NCBI GenBank assembly: GCA_002381225.1
Contig: DFSS01000042.1
Location: forward strand, 2,902-9,585
Direction of reading: 5' to 3'
Source of the DNA: Flavobacteriales bacterium UBA3431
GTDB lineage: Bacteria > Bacteroidota > Bacteroidia > Flavobacteriales > Schleiferiaceae
Length of the DNA stretch: 6,684 nt
The translations under genes were made by a program, and so were the position numbers. Position 1 is the stretch's first letter. Each line of letters opens with the position of its first letter. Positions 1 to 6,635 of this stretch are shown piece by piece. Under the pieces are notes generated by a model. It ran no database searches. It saw nothing but the letters and a program-made list of their open reading frames with translations, and had not been told where the DNA came from.

Positions 1-1932
1 ATGCTTATTCCTTTTTTGGCAGGCTTGACCAGCTTGCCGTTTGGGACCGTGGACAGCCTCCCGGACCCCCTTTTTTACATGGAGCTCACTGAAGCTCATG
101 TCTGTGCCTCGGAAGAGGTTTTGGCCCCCAATGAGGCGGCCACCTTTGCGGCTATACGCCCGTACCAACAAGGAGACCCCACCCAAATTCGCCGTATTTC
201 GGCCCAGAGCCCGAGTATTCAATGGGCAAGTGCCGGAGGGCAAAGCCTCAAACCTGTGCTCCGTGGACTCGGTGGAAATCGCGTCCTAACCGCTTTTCAA
301 GGATCGAGATACGACAATCTTCAAGGCGCCGCCGACCACGGTCTCGATTTCCCCTTGCTCGGCGTGGACCATGCCGAAATCATGCTGGGCCCGAACACAT
401 TGACTTTGGGTACCGATGCTCTAAGCGGGGTGCTATATTTGACGGATGTCCGGCCGCGATCGACCGAACGCACCGAAATTCAGCTTTACGGAGGCCAAGT
501 GATTCGCGGGCTCCAAGCGAGCCATCATGGGGCAGGTGGAGGGCTTCGCCCCTATTATGTGGGCGCATCCCGCGCTCGAACCTCAGAATACCAAGATGCC
601 CGCGGAGACACGGTGCATGGCTCCGGCGGACAAACGACGGCTATGCGGGCCTTGTGGTCCTGGGGAGAAGTGACCCAGGCCCCAGGCCAGCACAAACTGG
701 CCTTGACCGCTACCTCTCGTCAGCTTGGGATTCCTGAGGGGCCGCTAACCCCGGTGGATACGGCGGATGAGCACACGGAACACATGCAATCCATTGAAGG
801 ACTCTATGCCGCGCTTGAGAGCCAATGGCAGGTCGGCCAAACGCGTATTCGCAGCCACCAAGCATTTCAGGACACATACCGACGGGAGGGCGATGGGGAG
901 GAAACGCATTTGGGATTCTCTGTTCGCACGTGGAATTCGACCACGACGTGGACCCACACCCCGATCTCTTCAACTCAAAATCAGAGGTGGCAACGAACGT
1001 TTACGGCGGGGATTCAAGGGTTTCGACGGGAAATCAGCCAACTTCCTGAAAGCGAGAACCGCATTTATCCAGACGGCTCCCAATCCTTTGTCGCGGGCTT
1101 TGCACATTCCGAAGCGCAGGCGGGACCATGGGAACTTTCTTCGGGCCTCCGGGGAGAGTGGGGGACCTATCCCGTTTGGAGCGCGTTGCTTCGGGCCGCG
1201 TTTAGGGCTTCAGACCAGCATCACGGCCAAATACGACTGAGCCGCGGAAGTCGGGCCCCCCAGTGGGAAGAACTGTATGCAGATGGCCGCCACATTAGTG
1301 CGGCTCGGATCGAGCGCGGCCAGCCCAATCTAGGGCCTGAACAAGTTTGGAATGCGGATGCCCAATGGCATTTTGACGGCCCCAAGGTGGAGTGGAGCGG
1401 CGGGCTTTTTGCCCAATCCTATGACTCCTTTATAGCCCTAAATCCGGTGTGGGAAAATGGCCAATGGTTGTATGAATACGGTTCGGGAGACGCCCAATTG
1501 TGGGGGTCTGAGTGGCTGGTACATACCCATCAGGGGCCATTGCATGCCCAATTGACCTATGCTTGGGTCCATGGCCAGCGTGCCAATGGGGAGGCTTTAC
1601 CGAGTGTAGCCCCCTCGAAATGGGGAATGAATTTCCGCTACGCTCAGTCCGAACGCCGGCGACCCTGGACGTTGGAGCTCTTTGGGGAATATTTTTTGGC
1701 CAAGGAACGCTTGGCGCCCAGTGAACAACTCTATTGGGGAACCGAGCGCCTTCCGGGGTATGTGCTTTGGCACGTGGATGCATCCTGGCTTTGGGCTCCA
1801 GGGGCGTCCATTCATTTAGGGGTGACGAATCTGTTCAATTCGGCCTATGCGCACCCTTTGAGTTTGGCCCAACAGGTGGGGGTTTTGGAACCCGGAAGAC
1901 AATGGTCCATGACACTAAGCTATCAGTGGTAA
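1..1932 (+). CDS. TonB-dependent outer-membrane receptor, substrate unknown (N-terminus possibly cut by window edge)
   Basis: This is a ligand-gated outer-membrane channel that should import a scarce nutrient (metal, metal chelate or cofactor) using energy passed from TonB-ExbBD. The first ~15 residues are hydrophobic and look like part of a signal peptide, but there is no Lys/Arg n-region. Because the frame is open at base 1, the real start may lie upstream. A candidate TonB box lies near residues 27-36 (ELTEAHVCA). The plug covers about 50-150, with VLRGLGGNRV, then DHGLDF (112-117) and GPNTLTLGTDALSGV (130-144), the usual plug end. The rest is a beta-barrel. It contains SRGSRAPQWEELYADGRH (414-431), followed by an E-x-G-x-x-x-L-x-x-E pattern (438-447), GVTNLFN (607-613), and an aromatic C-terminus (SYQW) that fits barrel-assembly recognition. 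At 643 aa it is a compact receptor with no N-terminal carboxypeptidase-like domain. The family call is firm. The substrate is not known: the ELYADGRH stretch recalls iron and zinc receptors only loosely. The gene is not functionally linked to the downstream operon. Confidence 0.93.
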   Translation: MLIPFLAGLTSLPFGTVDSLPDPLFYMELTEAHVCASEEVLAPNEAATFAAIRPYQQGDPTQIRRISAQSPSIQWASAGGQSLKPVLRGLGGNRVLTAFQGSRYDNLQGAADHGLDFPLLGVDHAEIMLGPNTLTLGTDALSGVLYLTDVRPRSTERTEIQLYGGQVIRGLQASHHGAGGGLRPYYVGASRARTSEYQDARGDTVHGSGGQTTAMRALWSWGEVTQAPGQHKLALTATSRQLGIPEGPLTPVDTADEHTEHMQSIEGLYAALESQWQVGQTRIRSHQAFQDTYRREGDGEETHLGFSVRTWNSTTTWTHTPISSTQNQRWQRTFTAGIQGFRREISQLPESENRIYPDGSQSFVAGFAHSEAQAGPWELSSGLRGEWGTYPVWSALLRAAFRASDQHHGQIRLSRGSRAPQWEELYADGRHISAARIERGQPNLGPEQVWNADAQWHFDGPKVEWSGGLFAQSYDSFIALNPVWENGQWLYEYGSGDAQLWGSEWLVHTHQGPLHAQLTYAWVHGQRANGEALPSVAPSKWGMNFRYAQSERRRPWTLELFGEYFLAKERLAPSEQLYWGTERLPGYVLWHVDASWLWAPGASIHLGVTNLFNSAYAHPLSLAQQVGVLEPGRQWSMTLSYQW

Positions 1933-1964
1933 AGGGAGATAGCGGAGAATTGGCGAAGATTTTG

Positions 1965-1972
1965 TACTTTTG
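1965..1972 (+). promoter_or_regulatory. Bacteroidota-type -7 promoter element (TACTTTTG) for rimP-nusA-infB
   Basis: TACTTTTG exactly fits the TAnnTTTG -7 consensus recognised by the primary sigma factor of Bacteroidota. It lies 32 bp after the receptor stop codon and about 67 bp before the rimP start, where an operon promoter is expected. Transcription would begin within roughly ten bases downstream, near 1977-1982. A matching -33 TTG at the usual ~19-21 bp spacing is not seen: the nearest TTG (1950-1952) is only 12 bp away. The -7 element is seen directly; its activity is inferred. Confidence 0.6.
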
Positions 1973-1980
1973 CAGCAACT

Positions 1981-1992
1981 TCGTGAGCACGA
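1981..1992 (+). other. Small inverted repeat in the rimP leader
   Basis: TCGTGAGCACGA is self-complementary at its ends: TCGT pairs with ACGA across a GAGC loop, and a fifth pair is possible if the loop shrinks. It sits at or near the predicted 5' end of the rimP operon mRNA, four bases before the larger hairpin at 1997-2017. It could be a 5' stabilising stem or the first stem of a two-stem leader. It is short enough to be chance. Confidence 0.3.
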
Positions 1993-1995
1993 CAC

Positions 1996-2025
1996 AGAGG
2001 GGACCGCAAGTCCCCTCTTTTGTTC
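1996..2025 (+). terminator. Terminator-like hairpin in the rimP leader (possible attenuator)
   Basis: GAGGGGAC (1997-2004) pairs perfectly with GTCCCCTC (2010-2017) around a CGCAA loop, and A1996-T2018 can add a pair. If C2005 pairs with G2010 instead, the loop becomes a GCAA tetraloop with one bulged C. TTTTGTTCT follows directly, giving the form of an intrinsic terminator. It could simply end receptor transcripts, since it lies 64 bp past that stop codon. However, the only visible promoter element (1965-1972) lies upstream of it, so rimP operon transcripts would also cross it. That makes a leader attenuator plausible. The hairpin is seen; its effect on transcription is inferred. Confidence 0.7.
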
Positions 2026-2038
2026 TCATAACTTTTTG

Positions 2039-2512
2039 ATGACCATGACGCACGGGGAATTGGAAACACTGGTACATCAGGAACTCGCAGCCTGCGGGGC
2101 TTTCTTGGTGGAATTTAACATGAACGCGGAGAACCAAATCCGGGTCTTTGCGGACATGTTGGAAGGTCATATTTCCATCGACCAGCTGAAGAAATTGAGC
2201 CGAGCGATAGAGGGGGCCTTGGGCGAGGATTCGGAAAACTATTCGATTGAAGTATCCTCCCCAGGTATGTTTAGCCCATTCCGTGTGCCGGCCCAATATT
2301 CTAAGCATGTGGGCCGGGAAGTCAAAGTAAATCTGGTTCAGGGTGGAGCTACGTTAAAGGGGACCCTTGTGTCCTACGACGGCGAGCAGATCACGCTAAA
2401 CTGGACGGAGCGCGTACCTAAGCCCTCGGGCAAAGGAAAAATGAACGTAGACAAAAGCGAGGTTGTAGCCTTGTCAGACGTCTCAAAAATTGTATTGGAT
2501 TTCAAATTCTGA
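2039..2512 (+). CDS. rimP: Ribosome maturation factor RimP
   Basis: RimP binds the 30S subunit in the cytoplasm and is needed for its late maturation. The 157-aa product has the usual family length of about 150. It shows the N-terminal alpha/beta domain (about 1-85) ending in the hallmark IEVSSPG stretch (SSPG at 73-76), followed by P-F. The C-terminal SH3-like barrel domain starts near HVGREVKVNL and ends at KIVLDFKF. I chose ATG 2039; ATG 2045, two codons later, is equally possible. The frame stays open upstream to a TTG at 1970, but that would place the start inside the promoter and code through the hairpin, so it is rejected. No clear Shine-Dalgarno sequence precedes the start, which is common in Bacteroidota. 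As first gene of the cluster it is followed after 14 bp by nusA, the arrangement found in most bacteria. Confidence 0.95.
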   Translation: MTMTHGELETLVHQELAACGAFLVEFNMNAENQIRVFADMLEGHISIDQLKKLSRAIEGALGEDSENYSIEVSSPGMFSPFRVPAQYSKHVGREVKVNLVQGGATLKGTLVSYDGEQITLNWTERVPKPSGKGKMNVDKSEVVALSDVSKIVLDFKF

Positions 2513-2526
2513 TTTTTTCCCAAACC

Positions 2527-3771
2527 ATGGAAAACTTAGCCATCATCGAATCATTCGGCGAGTTCAAAGACGAAAAGAACATCGACCGCGTCACCCTGAT
2601 GTCCTTCATTGAGGAGGCTTTTCGCGTCCAACTTCGCAAGAAGTATGGCACGGATGAGAACTTCGACGTGATTGTCAACCCCGATAAAGGGGATTTGGAA
2701 ATTTGGCGCAACCGGACCATCGTAGAAGATGGGGCGGTCGAAGACGACAATGAGCAAATTGCCCTTTCTGCGGCCTTGAAAATCGAACCGGATTTTGAGG
2801 TTGGGGAAGAGGTTTCTGAGGAGATTAAAATGTTGGATTTGGGCCGCCGATTCATTTTGGCCTTCCGCCAAACATTGGTTCAAAAGGTCCAAGAGCACGA
2901 TAGCGGCGAATTGTTCAAGCGCTACAAGGGCATGGAAGGGGAAATTATCTCCGGGGAAGTCCACCACGTGCGCAACCGGGAACTCATCATTTACGACGAC
3001 CAGCAGAACGAATTGATCCTGCGCCGCGATGAAATGATCCCTGAAAAGGACTTTTTCCGCAAAGGCGATACCGTTCGCGCAGTCGTAAAGAGTGTGGAAA
3101 TCCGCGGTACGAAGCCCTTCATTTTGTTGAGCCGCACGGCGGATATGTTCTTGGCCAAATTATTCGAGAGTGAAATCCCCGAAGTATTTGACGGCATCAT
3201 CACCGTGAAAGGTGTAGTGCGAATTCCTGGCGAAAAAGCCAAGGTGGCGGTAGAGTCCTACGACGACCGCATCGACCCCGTCGGCGCCTGTGTCGGCATG
3301 AAAGGGTCACGTATCCATGGCATCGTCCGCGAACTCCGCAGCGAGAACATCGACGTGATCAACTACACGACCAACCAGCAGCTCTTCATTCAGCGCGCCC
3401 TTTCTCCTGCCAAGATCAGCAACATGGTTATGGACGAAGAGCGTCGTCATGTGGATGTGTACCTCCCCGCCGACCAAGTCAGCTTGGCTATCGGCCGTGG
3501 CGGCAACAACATTCGTTTGGCCAGCCGATTGACCGAATATGAAATTGATGTGTACCGCGAGGATGTCGTGCACGAAGAAGACGTTGAACTCTTGGAGTTC
3601 ACCGATGAAATCGAAGGATGGGTCATCGAGCAGCTCCGCAAGAGCGGCTACGATACGGCCAAGAGCGTCCTGAACGCCGAAATTGAAGACGTGGCTCGCC
3701 GCGCTGATTTGGAGGTGGAAACCATTGAAGAAGTTCGTTCAGTTCTGAAGAAAGAATTTGAAGATCAATAA
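2527..3771 (+). CDS. nusA: Transcription termination/antitermination factor NusA
   Basis: NusA binds RNA polymerase and nascent RNA. It promotes hairpin pausing and intrinsic termination, and takes part in rRNA antitermination with NusB/NusG/S10. Domains in order: polymerase-binding N-terminal domain (about 1-130); S1 RNA-binding domain (about 137-203, starting GEIISGEVHHV); KH1 (about 218-295) with GMKG at 257-260 in GACVGMKGSRI; KH2 (about 300-350) with GRGG at 323-326 in AIGRGGNNIRLASRLT; and a C-terminal helical segment (about 355-410) resembling a single helix-hairpin-helix/acidic-repeat unit, with an acidic tail EFEDQ. The 414-aa length is shorter than the ~495-aa E. coli protein, which has two C-terminal acidic repeats, and fits the Bacteroidota form. 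The start ATG follows rimP by 14 bp with a T-rich gap and no obvious ribosome-binding site, suggesting co-transcription. All expected RNA-binding glycine motifs are intact. Confidence 0.97.
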   Translation: MENLAIIESFGEFKDEKNIDRVTLMSFIEEAFRVQLRKKYGTDENFDVIVNPDKGDLEIWRNRTIVEDGAVEDDNEQIALSAALKIEPDFEVGEEVSEEIKMLDLGRRFILAFRQTLVQKVQEHDSGELFKRYKGMEGEIISGEVHHVRNRELIIYDDQQNELILRRDEMIPEKDFFRKGDTVRAVVKSVEIRGTKPFILLSRTADMFLAKLFESEIPEVFDGIITVKGVVRIPGEKAKVAVESYDDRIDPVGACVGMKGSRIHGIVRELRSENIDVINYTTNQQLFIQRALSPAKISNMVMDEERRHVDVYLPADQVSLAIGRGGNNIRLASRLTEYEIDVYREDVVHEEDVELLEFTDEIEGWVIEQLRKSGYDTAKSVLNAEIEDVARRADLEVETIEEVRSVLKKEFEDQ

Positions 3772-3802
3772 TTTTAATCCGTAGCAGCGAAATTTGCCAT
3801 CT

Positions 3803-6556
3803 ATGAGTAGTTACCGAATTAGTAAGGTTCTCAGTGAGTTGAACATCGGCCTCGATACGGCTGTGGACTACCTCAAGTCCAAGGGCCACGAAGTTGAAAA
3901 GAATCGAAACGCCAAGATTGACCAGGCGCAGTACGATCTCTTGCTGGAGAGCTTTGCATCGGATAAAACCAGCAAAGACAAGGCAGAGACGCTCATTCAG
4001 CAGAAGCGGGAGGAGAAAGAAGCCATTCAGGCTGAGCGCATAGAGGCGGAAAAGGCCAAGCCGGAAGTGATTCGCGGTACCGCCAAGCTCGATGGTCCCA
4101 AAATCTCCGGGAAAATCGATTTGGCACCCAAGGCAAAAGCTGCGCCAGCGAGCCCAGTTGCGGAGAAGCCAGCGGCTCCTGTCGCCCCCGCTGCTCCGGT
4201 CGTCGAAAAGGCGCCCCCAGCTCCTGCCCCGGAGAGCCCCGCTATCGAGAAGCCTGCAGACCCTGCGGTGCCCGCGGCCCCTGCTACCCCCGAGAAGGTG
4301 GCGGAACCAGCCGCAGAGAAGGCGGCTCCAGCCCCGGCAACCGAAGCTCCAGCTCCGGCCGCACCTGCTGCGCCCGAAGCCCCTGTTTCAGATGGAACAC
4401 ATACCACCCAGTACCAAAAGCTGGATGGCCCCAAACTAACCGGTCAAACGATTGACCTTGCCCAATTCGCCAAGAAGCCCAAAGCTGCGGGCGAAGCCGG
4501 CAAGCGCAAACGCATTAAGACAGAAGGTCTCCAAAAACCCGCGGCCGGTGGTGGTCGTACCACAACTGGAGCAGCCAGCGTAGGTGGACCGCGTCGTGAC
4601 AACACTCGCCCTGGCTTGGGTGCCCGCCGTGGCGCTCCTGCGGCCGCTCCCAAGGAGGTTTCCAAGGAAGATATCGAACGCAAAATCAAGGAGACCCTCG
4701 AGAAATTGGGTGGTGGCCGGAAGTCGAAGGGCTCCAAAATGCGCCGTGACAAGCGTGCCGAGCGCACCGAGCGCCGCGAAATGGCGGAATTGGAGCGGAT
4801 TGAAGGCGAAAAGACTCTCAAGCTCACTGAGTTTGTCACCCTGCTCGAAGTGGCAAACATGATGGGCGTTTCAGCCACGGAAGTGATCTCCACGTGCATG
4901 TCCATGGGTATCATGGCTTCCATGAACCAGCGATTGGACAAAGAAACCCTGACCATCGTAGCCGACGAGTTTGGTTACGAGGTGGAGTTTGTGGACGAAG
5001 AGATGCAAGAGGTATTCAACGAGGAAGACATCGTCGAAAACCTAGTGCCACGTTCTCCCATCGTCACGGTGATGGGCCACGTAGACCATGGTAAAACGTC
5101 TCTATTGGATTTCATCCGAAAGGACAATGTCATCGCGGGCGAAGCGGGCGGCATCACGCAGCACATTGGCGCCTATTCGGTACAATTGCCCAGCGGTCAG
5201 CGTATTGCCTTTTTGGACACCCCAGGTCACGAGGCCTTTACCGCCATGCGTGCACGTGGTGCGCAAGTGACGGATATTGTCATCATTGTGATTTCGGCGG
5301 ACGATTCGGTCATGCCGCAAACCAAGGAGGCCATCTCACACGCTCAGGCAGCGGGAGTACCTATGGTGATTGCAATCAATAAAATTGACCGCCCCGATGC
5401 CAATCCAGAGCGGATCAAGGAGCAGTTGAGCCAAATGAACTTGCTCGTGGAAGATTGGGGTGGAAAAATTCAATCCCAGGAAATCTCGGCCAAGTCGGGT
5501 CTCAACATCGACAAGTTGCTTGAAAAAGTCTTGCTCGAGGCAGAAATGCTGGACTTGAAAGCCGACCCTGACCGCATGGCAAAAGGCACGGTGATCGAGG
5601 CTACCCTCGACAAAGGCCGTGGCTATGTGACGACCTTGTTGAACCAATCAGGAACCTTGCGTGTCGGCGACTACATCCTCGTAGGCCCACATAGCGGCAA
5701 GGTGCGCGCTATGATGGATGAACGGGGCAACAAGCTTAAGGAGGCCGGCCCCTCGACGCCAGTGTCCATTTTAGGATTGGATGGCGCACCCCAAGCGGGC
5801 GACAACTTTATCGTCATGGAAGACGAACGCGAGGCGAAGAACATCGCGACGCGTCGCCAACAATTGGCGCGCGAGCAGAGTGTCCGATCTCAGAAAAACC
5901 TTACACTGGAAGAAATCGGTCGTCGTTTGGCGGTCGGAGATTTCCAAGAATTGAACATCGTTCTCAAAGGCGACGTGGATGGATCCATCGAAGCCTTGGC
6001 TGATTCGTTGCAGCGATTGAGCACCGAGGAAATCCAGGTGAATATCATTCACAAAGCGGTGGGTGGAATCACGGACAGCGATGTCTTGCTGGCGTCTGCC
6101 TCCAAGGCGGTGATCGTGGGCTTCCAGGTCCGCCCTGCGGCCTCAGCACGTAAGTTGGCGGAGAAGGAGGATATCGAAATTCGCCTTTACAGCATCATCT
6201 ACGATGCCATCAACGACATCAAGGACGCGATGTCCGGCATGCTATCCCCCGATCTCAAGGAGGAAATTGTATGTACGCTGGAGATTCGCGAGACATTCAA
6301 GATCTCCAAAGTGGGAACCATTGCCGGCTGTATGGTCACCGATGGAACCATTACCCGAAATACCCGCGTGCGCATTATCCGCGAAGGCGTGGTCGTATAC
6401 ACCGGGGAATTGGGCTCTCTGAAGCGCTTCAAAGACGACGTCAAAGAAGTCAAGAAGGGCATGGATTGCGGCTTGAACATCAAGAACTTCAACGACATCA
6501 AAGTGGGTGACGTGATCGAAGGATTCAAGGAGGTCGAGGTCCAACGCGAGATCTAA
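3803..6556 (+). CDS. infB: Translation initiation factor IF-2
   Basis: IF-2 is the cytoplasmic GTPase that positions fMet-tRNA on the 30S subunit and drives 50S joining. I chose ATG 3803 (917 aa, starting MSSYRISKVL); an in-frame TTG three codons upstream (3794) is less likely. Order: N-terminal helical domain (1-52); charged helix (about 55-90); Ala/Pro/Lys linker (about 108-205) bracketed by KLDGPK motifs; basic Gly/Arg-rich part (about 225-335); IF2_N fold (about 338-395, LKLTEFVTLLEVANMMGVS); and the G domain (about 421-590). The G domain carries G1 GHVDHGKT (425-432), G2 GGITQHIGAY (449-458), G3 DTPGHE (472-477), G4 NKID (526-529) and G5 SAKSG (562-566). Domain II follows, then domain III with LKGDVDGSIEAL, then the tRNA-binding C-terminal barrel ending in GDVIEGFKEVEV. 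All GTPase motifs are intact. The length matches long Bacteroidota IF-2 proteins. The 31-bp gap after nusA and the strong terminator after the stop make it the last gene of the operon. Confidence 0.98.
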   Translation: MSSYRISKVLSELNIGLDTAVDYLKSKGHEVEKNRNAKIDQAQYDLLLESFASDKTSKDKAETLIQQKREEKEAIQAERIEAEKAKPEVIRGTAKLDGPKISGKIDLAPKAKAAPASPVAEKPAAPVAPAAPVVEKAPPAPAPESPAIEKPADPAVPAAPATPEKVAEPAAEKAAPAPATEAPAPAAPAAPEAPVSDGTHTTQYQKLDGPKLTGQTIDLAQFAKKPKAAGEAGKRKRIKTEGLQKPAAGGGRTTTGAASVGGPRRDNTRPGLGARRGAPAAAPKEVSKEDIERKIKETLEKLGGGRKSKGSKMRRDKRAERTERREMAELERIEGEKTLKLTEFVTLLEVANMMGVSATEVISTCMSMGIMASMNQRLDKETLTIVADEFGYEVEFVDEEMQEVFNEEDIVENLVPRSPIVTVMGHVDHGKTSLLDFIRKDNVIAGEAGGITQHIGAYSVQLPSGQRIAFLDTPGHEAFTAMRARGAQVTDIVIIVISADDSVMPQTKEAISHAQAAGVPMVIAINKIDRPDANPERIKEQLSQMNLLVEDWGGKIQSQEISAKSGLNIDKLLEKVLLEAEMLDLKADPDRMAKGTVIEATLDKGRGYVTTLLNQSGTLRVGDYILVGPHSGKVRAMMDERGNKLKEAGPSTPVSILGLDGAPQAGDNFIVMEDEREAKNIATRRQQLAREQSVRSQKNLTLEEIGRRLAVGDFQELNIVLKGDVDGSIEALADSLQRLSTEEIQVNIIHKAVGGITDSDVLLASASKAVIVGFQVRPAASARKLAEKEDIEIRLYSIIYDAINDIKDAMSGMLSPDLKEEIVCTLEIRETFKISKVGTIAGCMVTDGTITRNTRVRIIREGVVVYTGELGSLKRFKDDVKEVKKGMDCGLNIKNFNDIKVGDVIEGFKEVEVQREI
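4085..4468 (+). repeat. Pair of KLDGPK-x-x-G-x-IDL motifs bracketing the IF-2 Ala/Pro linker
   Basis: Two copies of one short protein motif are encoded inside infB. Copy 1 is KLDGPKISGKIDL (bases 4085-4123, residues 95-107). Copy 2 is KLDGPKLTGQTIDLAQF (bases 4418-4468, residues 206-222). Between them lie about 98 residues dominated by Ala, Pro, Glu and Lys, with recurring PVAEKP/VVEKAP/AIEKP/PEKVAEP-like units. The DNA copies use different codons (ctcgatggtccc against ctggatggcccc), so the similarity is kept at the protein level and is not a recent duplication. The function of the motif is unknown to me. Confidence 0.75.
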
Positions 6557-6563
6557 GAAAACG

Positions 6564-6576
6564 CAGACGTTGTCTG
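6564..6576 (+). other. Small inverted repeat between infB and its terminator
   Basis: CAGAC (6564-6568) and GTCTG (6572-6576) are perfect complements around a three-base GTT loop, followed by TTT. It lies 7 bp after the infB stop codon and just before the main terminator. It may help 3'-end folding, but a 5-bp stem with a short T-run is too weak to call a terminator by itself. Confidence 0.3.
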
Positions 6577-6579
6577 TTT

Positions 6580-6634
6580 AAGGGCTCAAGAGTTGAATGG
6601 TGCAAGCCGTTCGGTTCTTAGGCCCTTTTCTTTT
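6580..6634 (+). terminator. Rho-independent terminator of the rimP-nusA-infB operon
   Basis: The arms 6580-6600 and 6607-6627 pair along 21 positions around a TGCAAG loop. The only mismatch is one C-A (C6587 with A6620); several pairs are G-U. The base of the stem is AAGGGC with GCCCTT, and TTCTTTT follows immediately. Its position 23 bp after the infB stop fits the end of the operon. The stem is long for a terminator. The G-U pairs make it stronger on the + strand RNA than on the opposite strand. Confidence 0.88.
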
Positions 6635-6635
6635 G

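Noticed and set aside
82..108. Lipoprotein signal around the only receptor cysteine (Cys35)
   Set aside because: The residues before it (E-A-H-V) do not form a lipobox, the cysteine is too far from a hydrophobic leader, and the region fits a TonB box.
1430..1783. 117-aa open frame on the minus strand inside the receptor gene
   Set aside because: The translation has no known motif and scattered His/Pro/Arg composition typical of an antisense shadow, while the sense frame is a clear beta-barrel.
1970..2038. Upstream extension of RimP from a TTG at 1970 (23 extra residues)
   Set aside because: It would start inside the promoter element and translate through the terminator-like hairpin. RimP normally begins close to the ATG at 2039, and the resulting 157-aa length is right for the family.
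1835..2308. 157-aa minus-strand open frame spanning the receptor end and rimP
   Set aside because: It crosses a promoter and a hairpin and overlaps two well-supported genes on the other strand, with no recognisable protein features.
2491..2520. Possible terminator between rimP and nusA (AT-rich repeat followed by TTTTTT)
   Set aside because: The only self-complementary part is ATTT-C-AAAT, which cannot form a stable stem. The 14-bp gap and conserved gene order point to co-transcription.
4027..4434. 135-aa Ala/Gly/Ser-rich open frame on the minus strand
   Set aside because: It mirrors the GC-rich Ala/Pro linker of IF-2; repetitive codons such as GCC/GCT/CCG keep the opposite frame open. It has no recognisable domain and lies wholly inside an essential gene.
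4739..6556. Internal start giving a short IF-2 form, as seen for E. coli infB
   Set aside because: An in-frame ATG at 4739 has a purine-rich GAAGGGCTCC stretch upstream, but many internal Met codons exist and Bacteroidota do not rely strongly on Shine-Dalgarno signals. The evidence is too thin to annotate.
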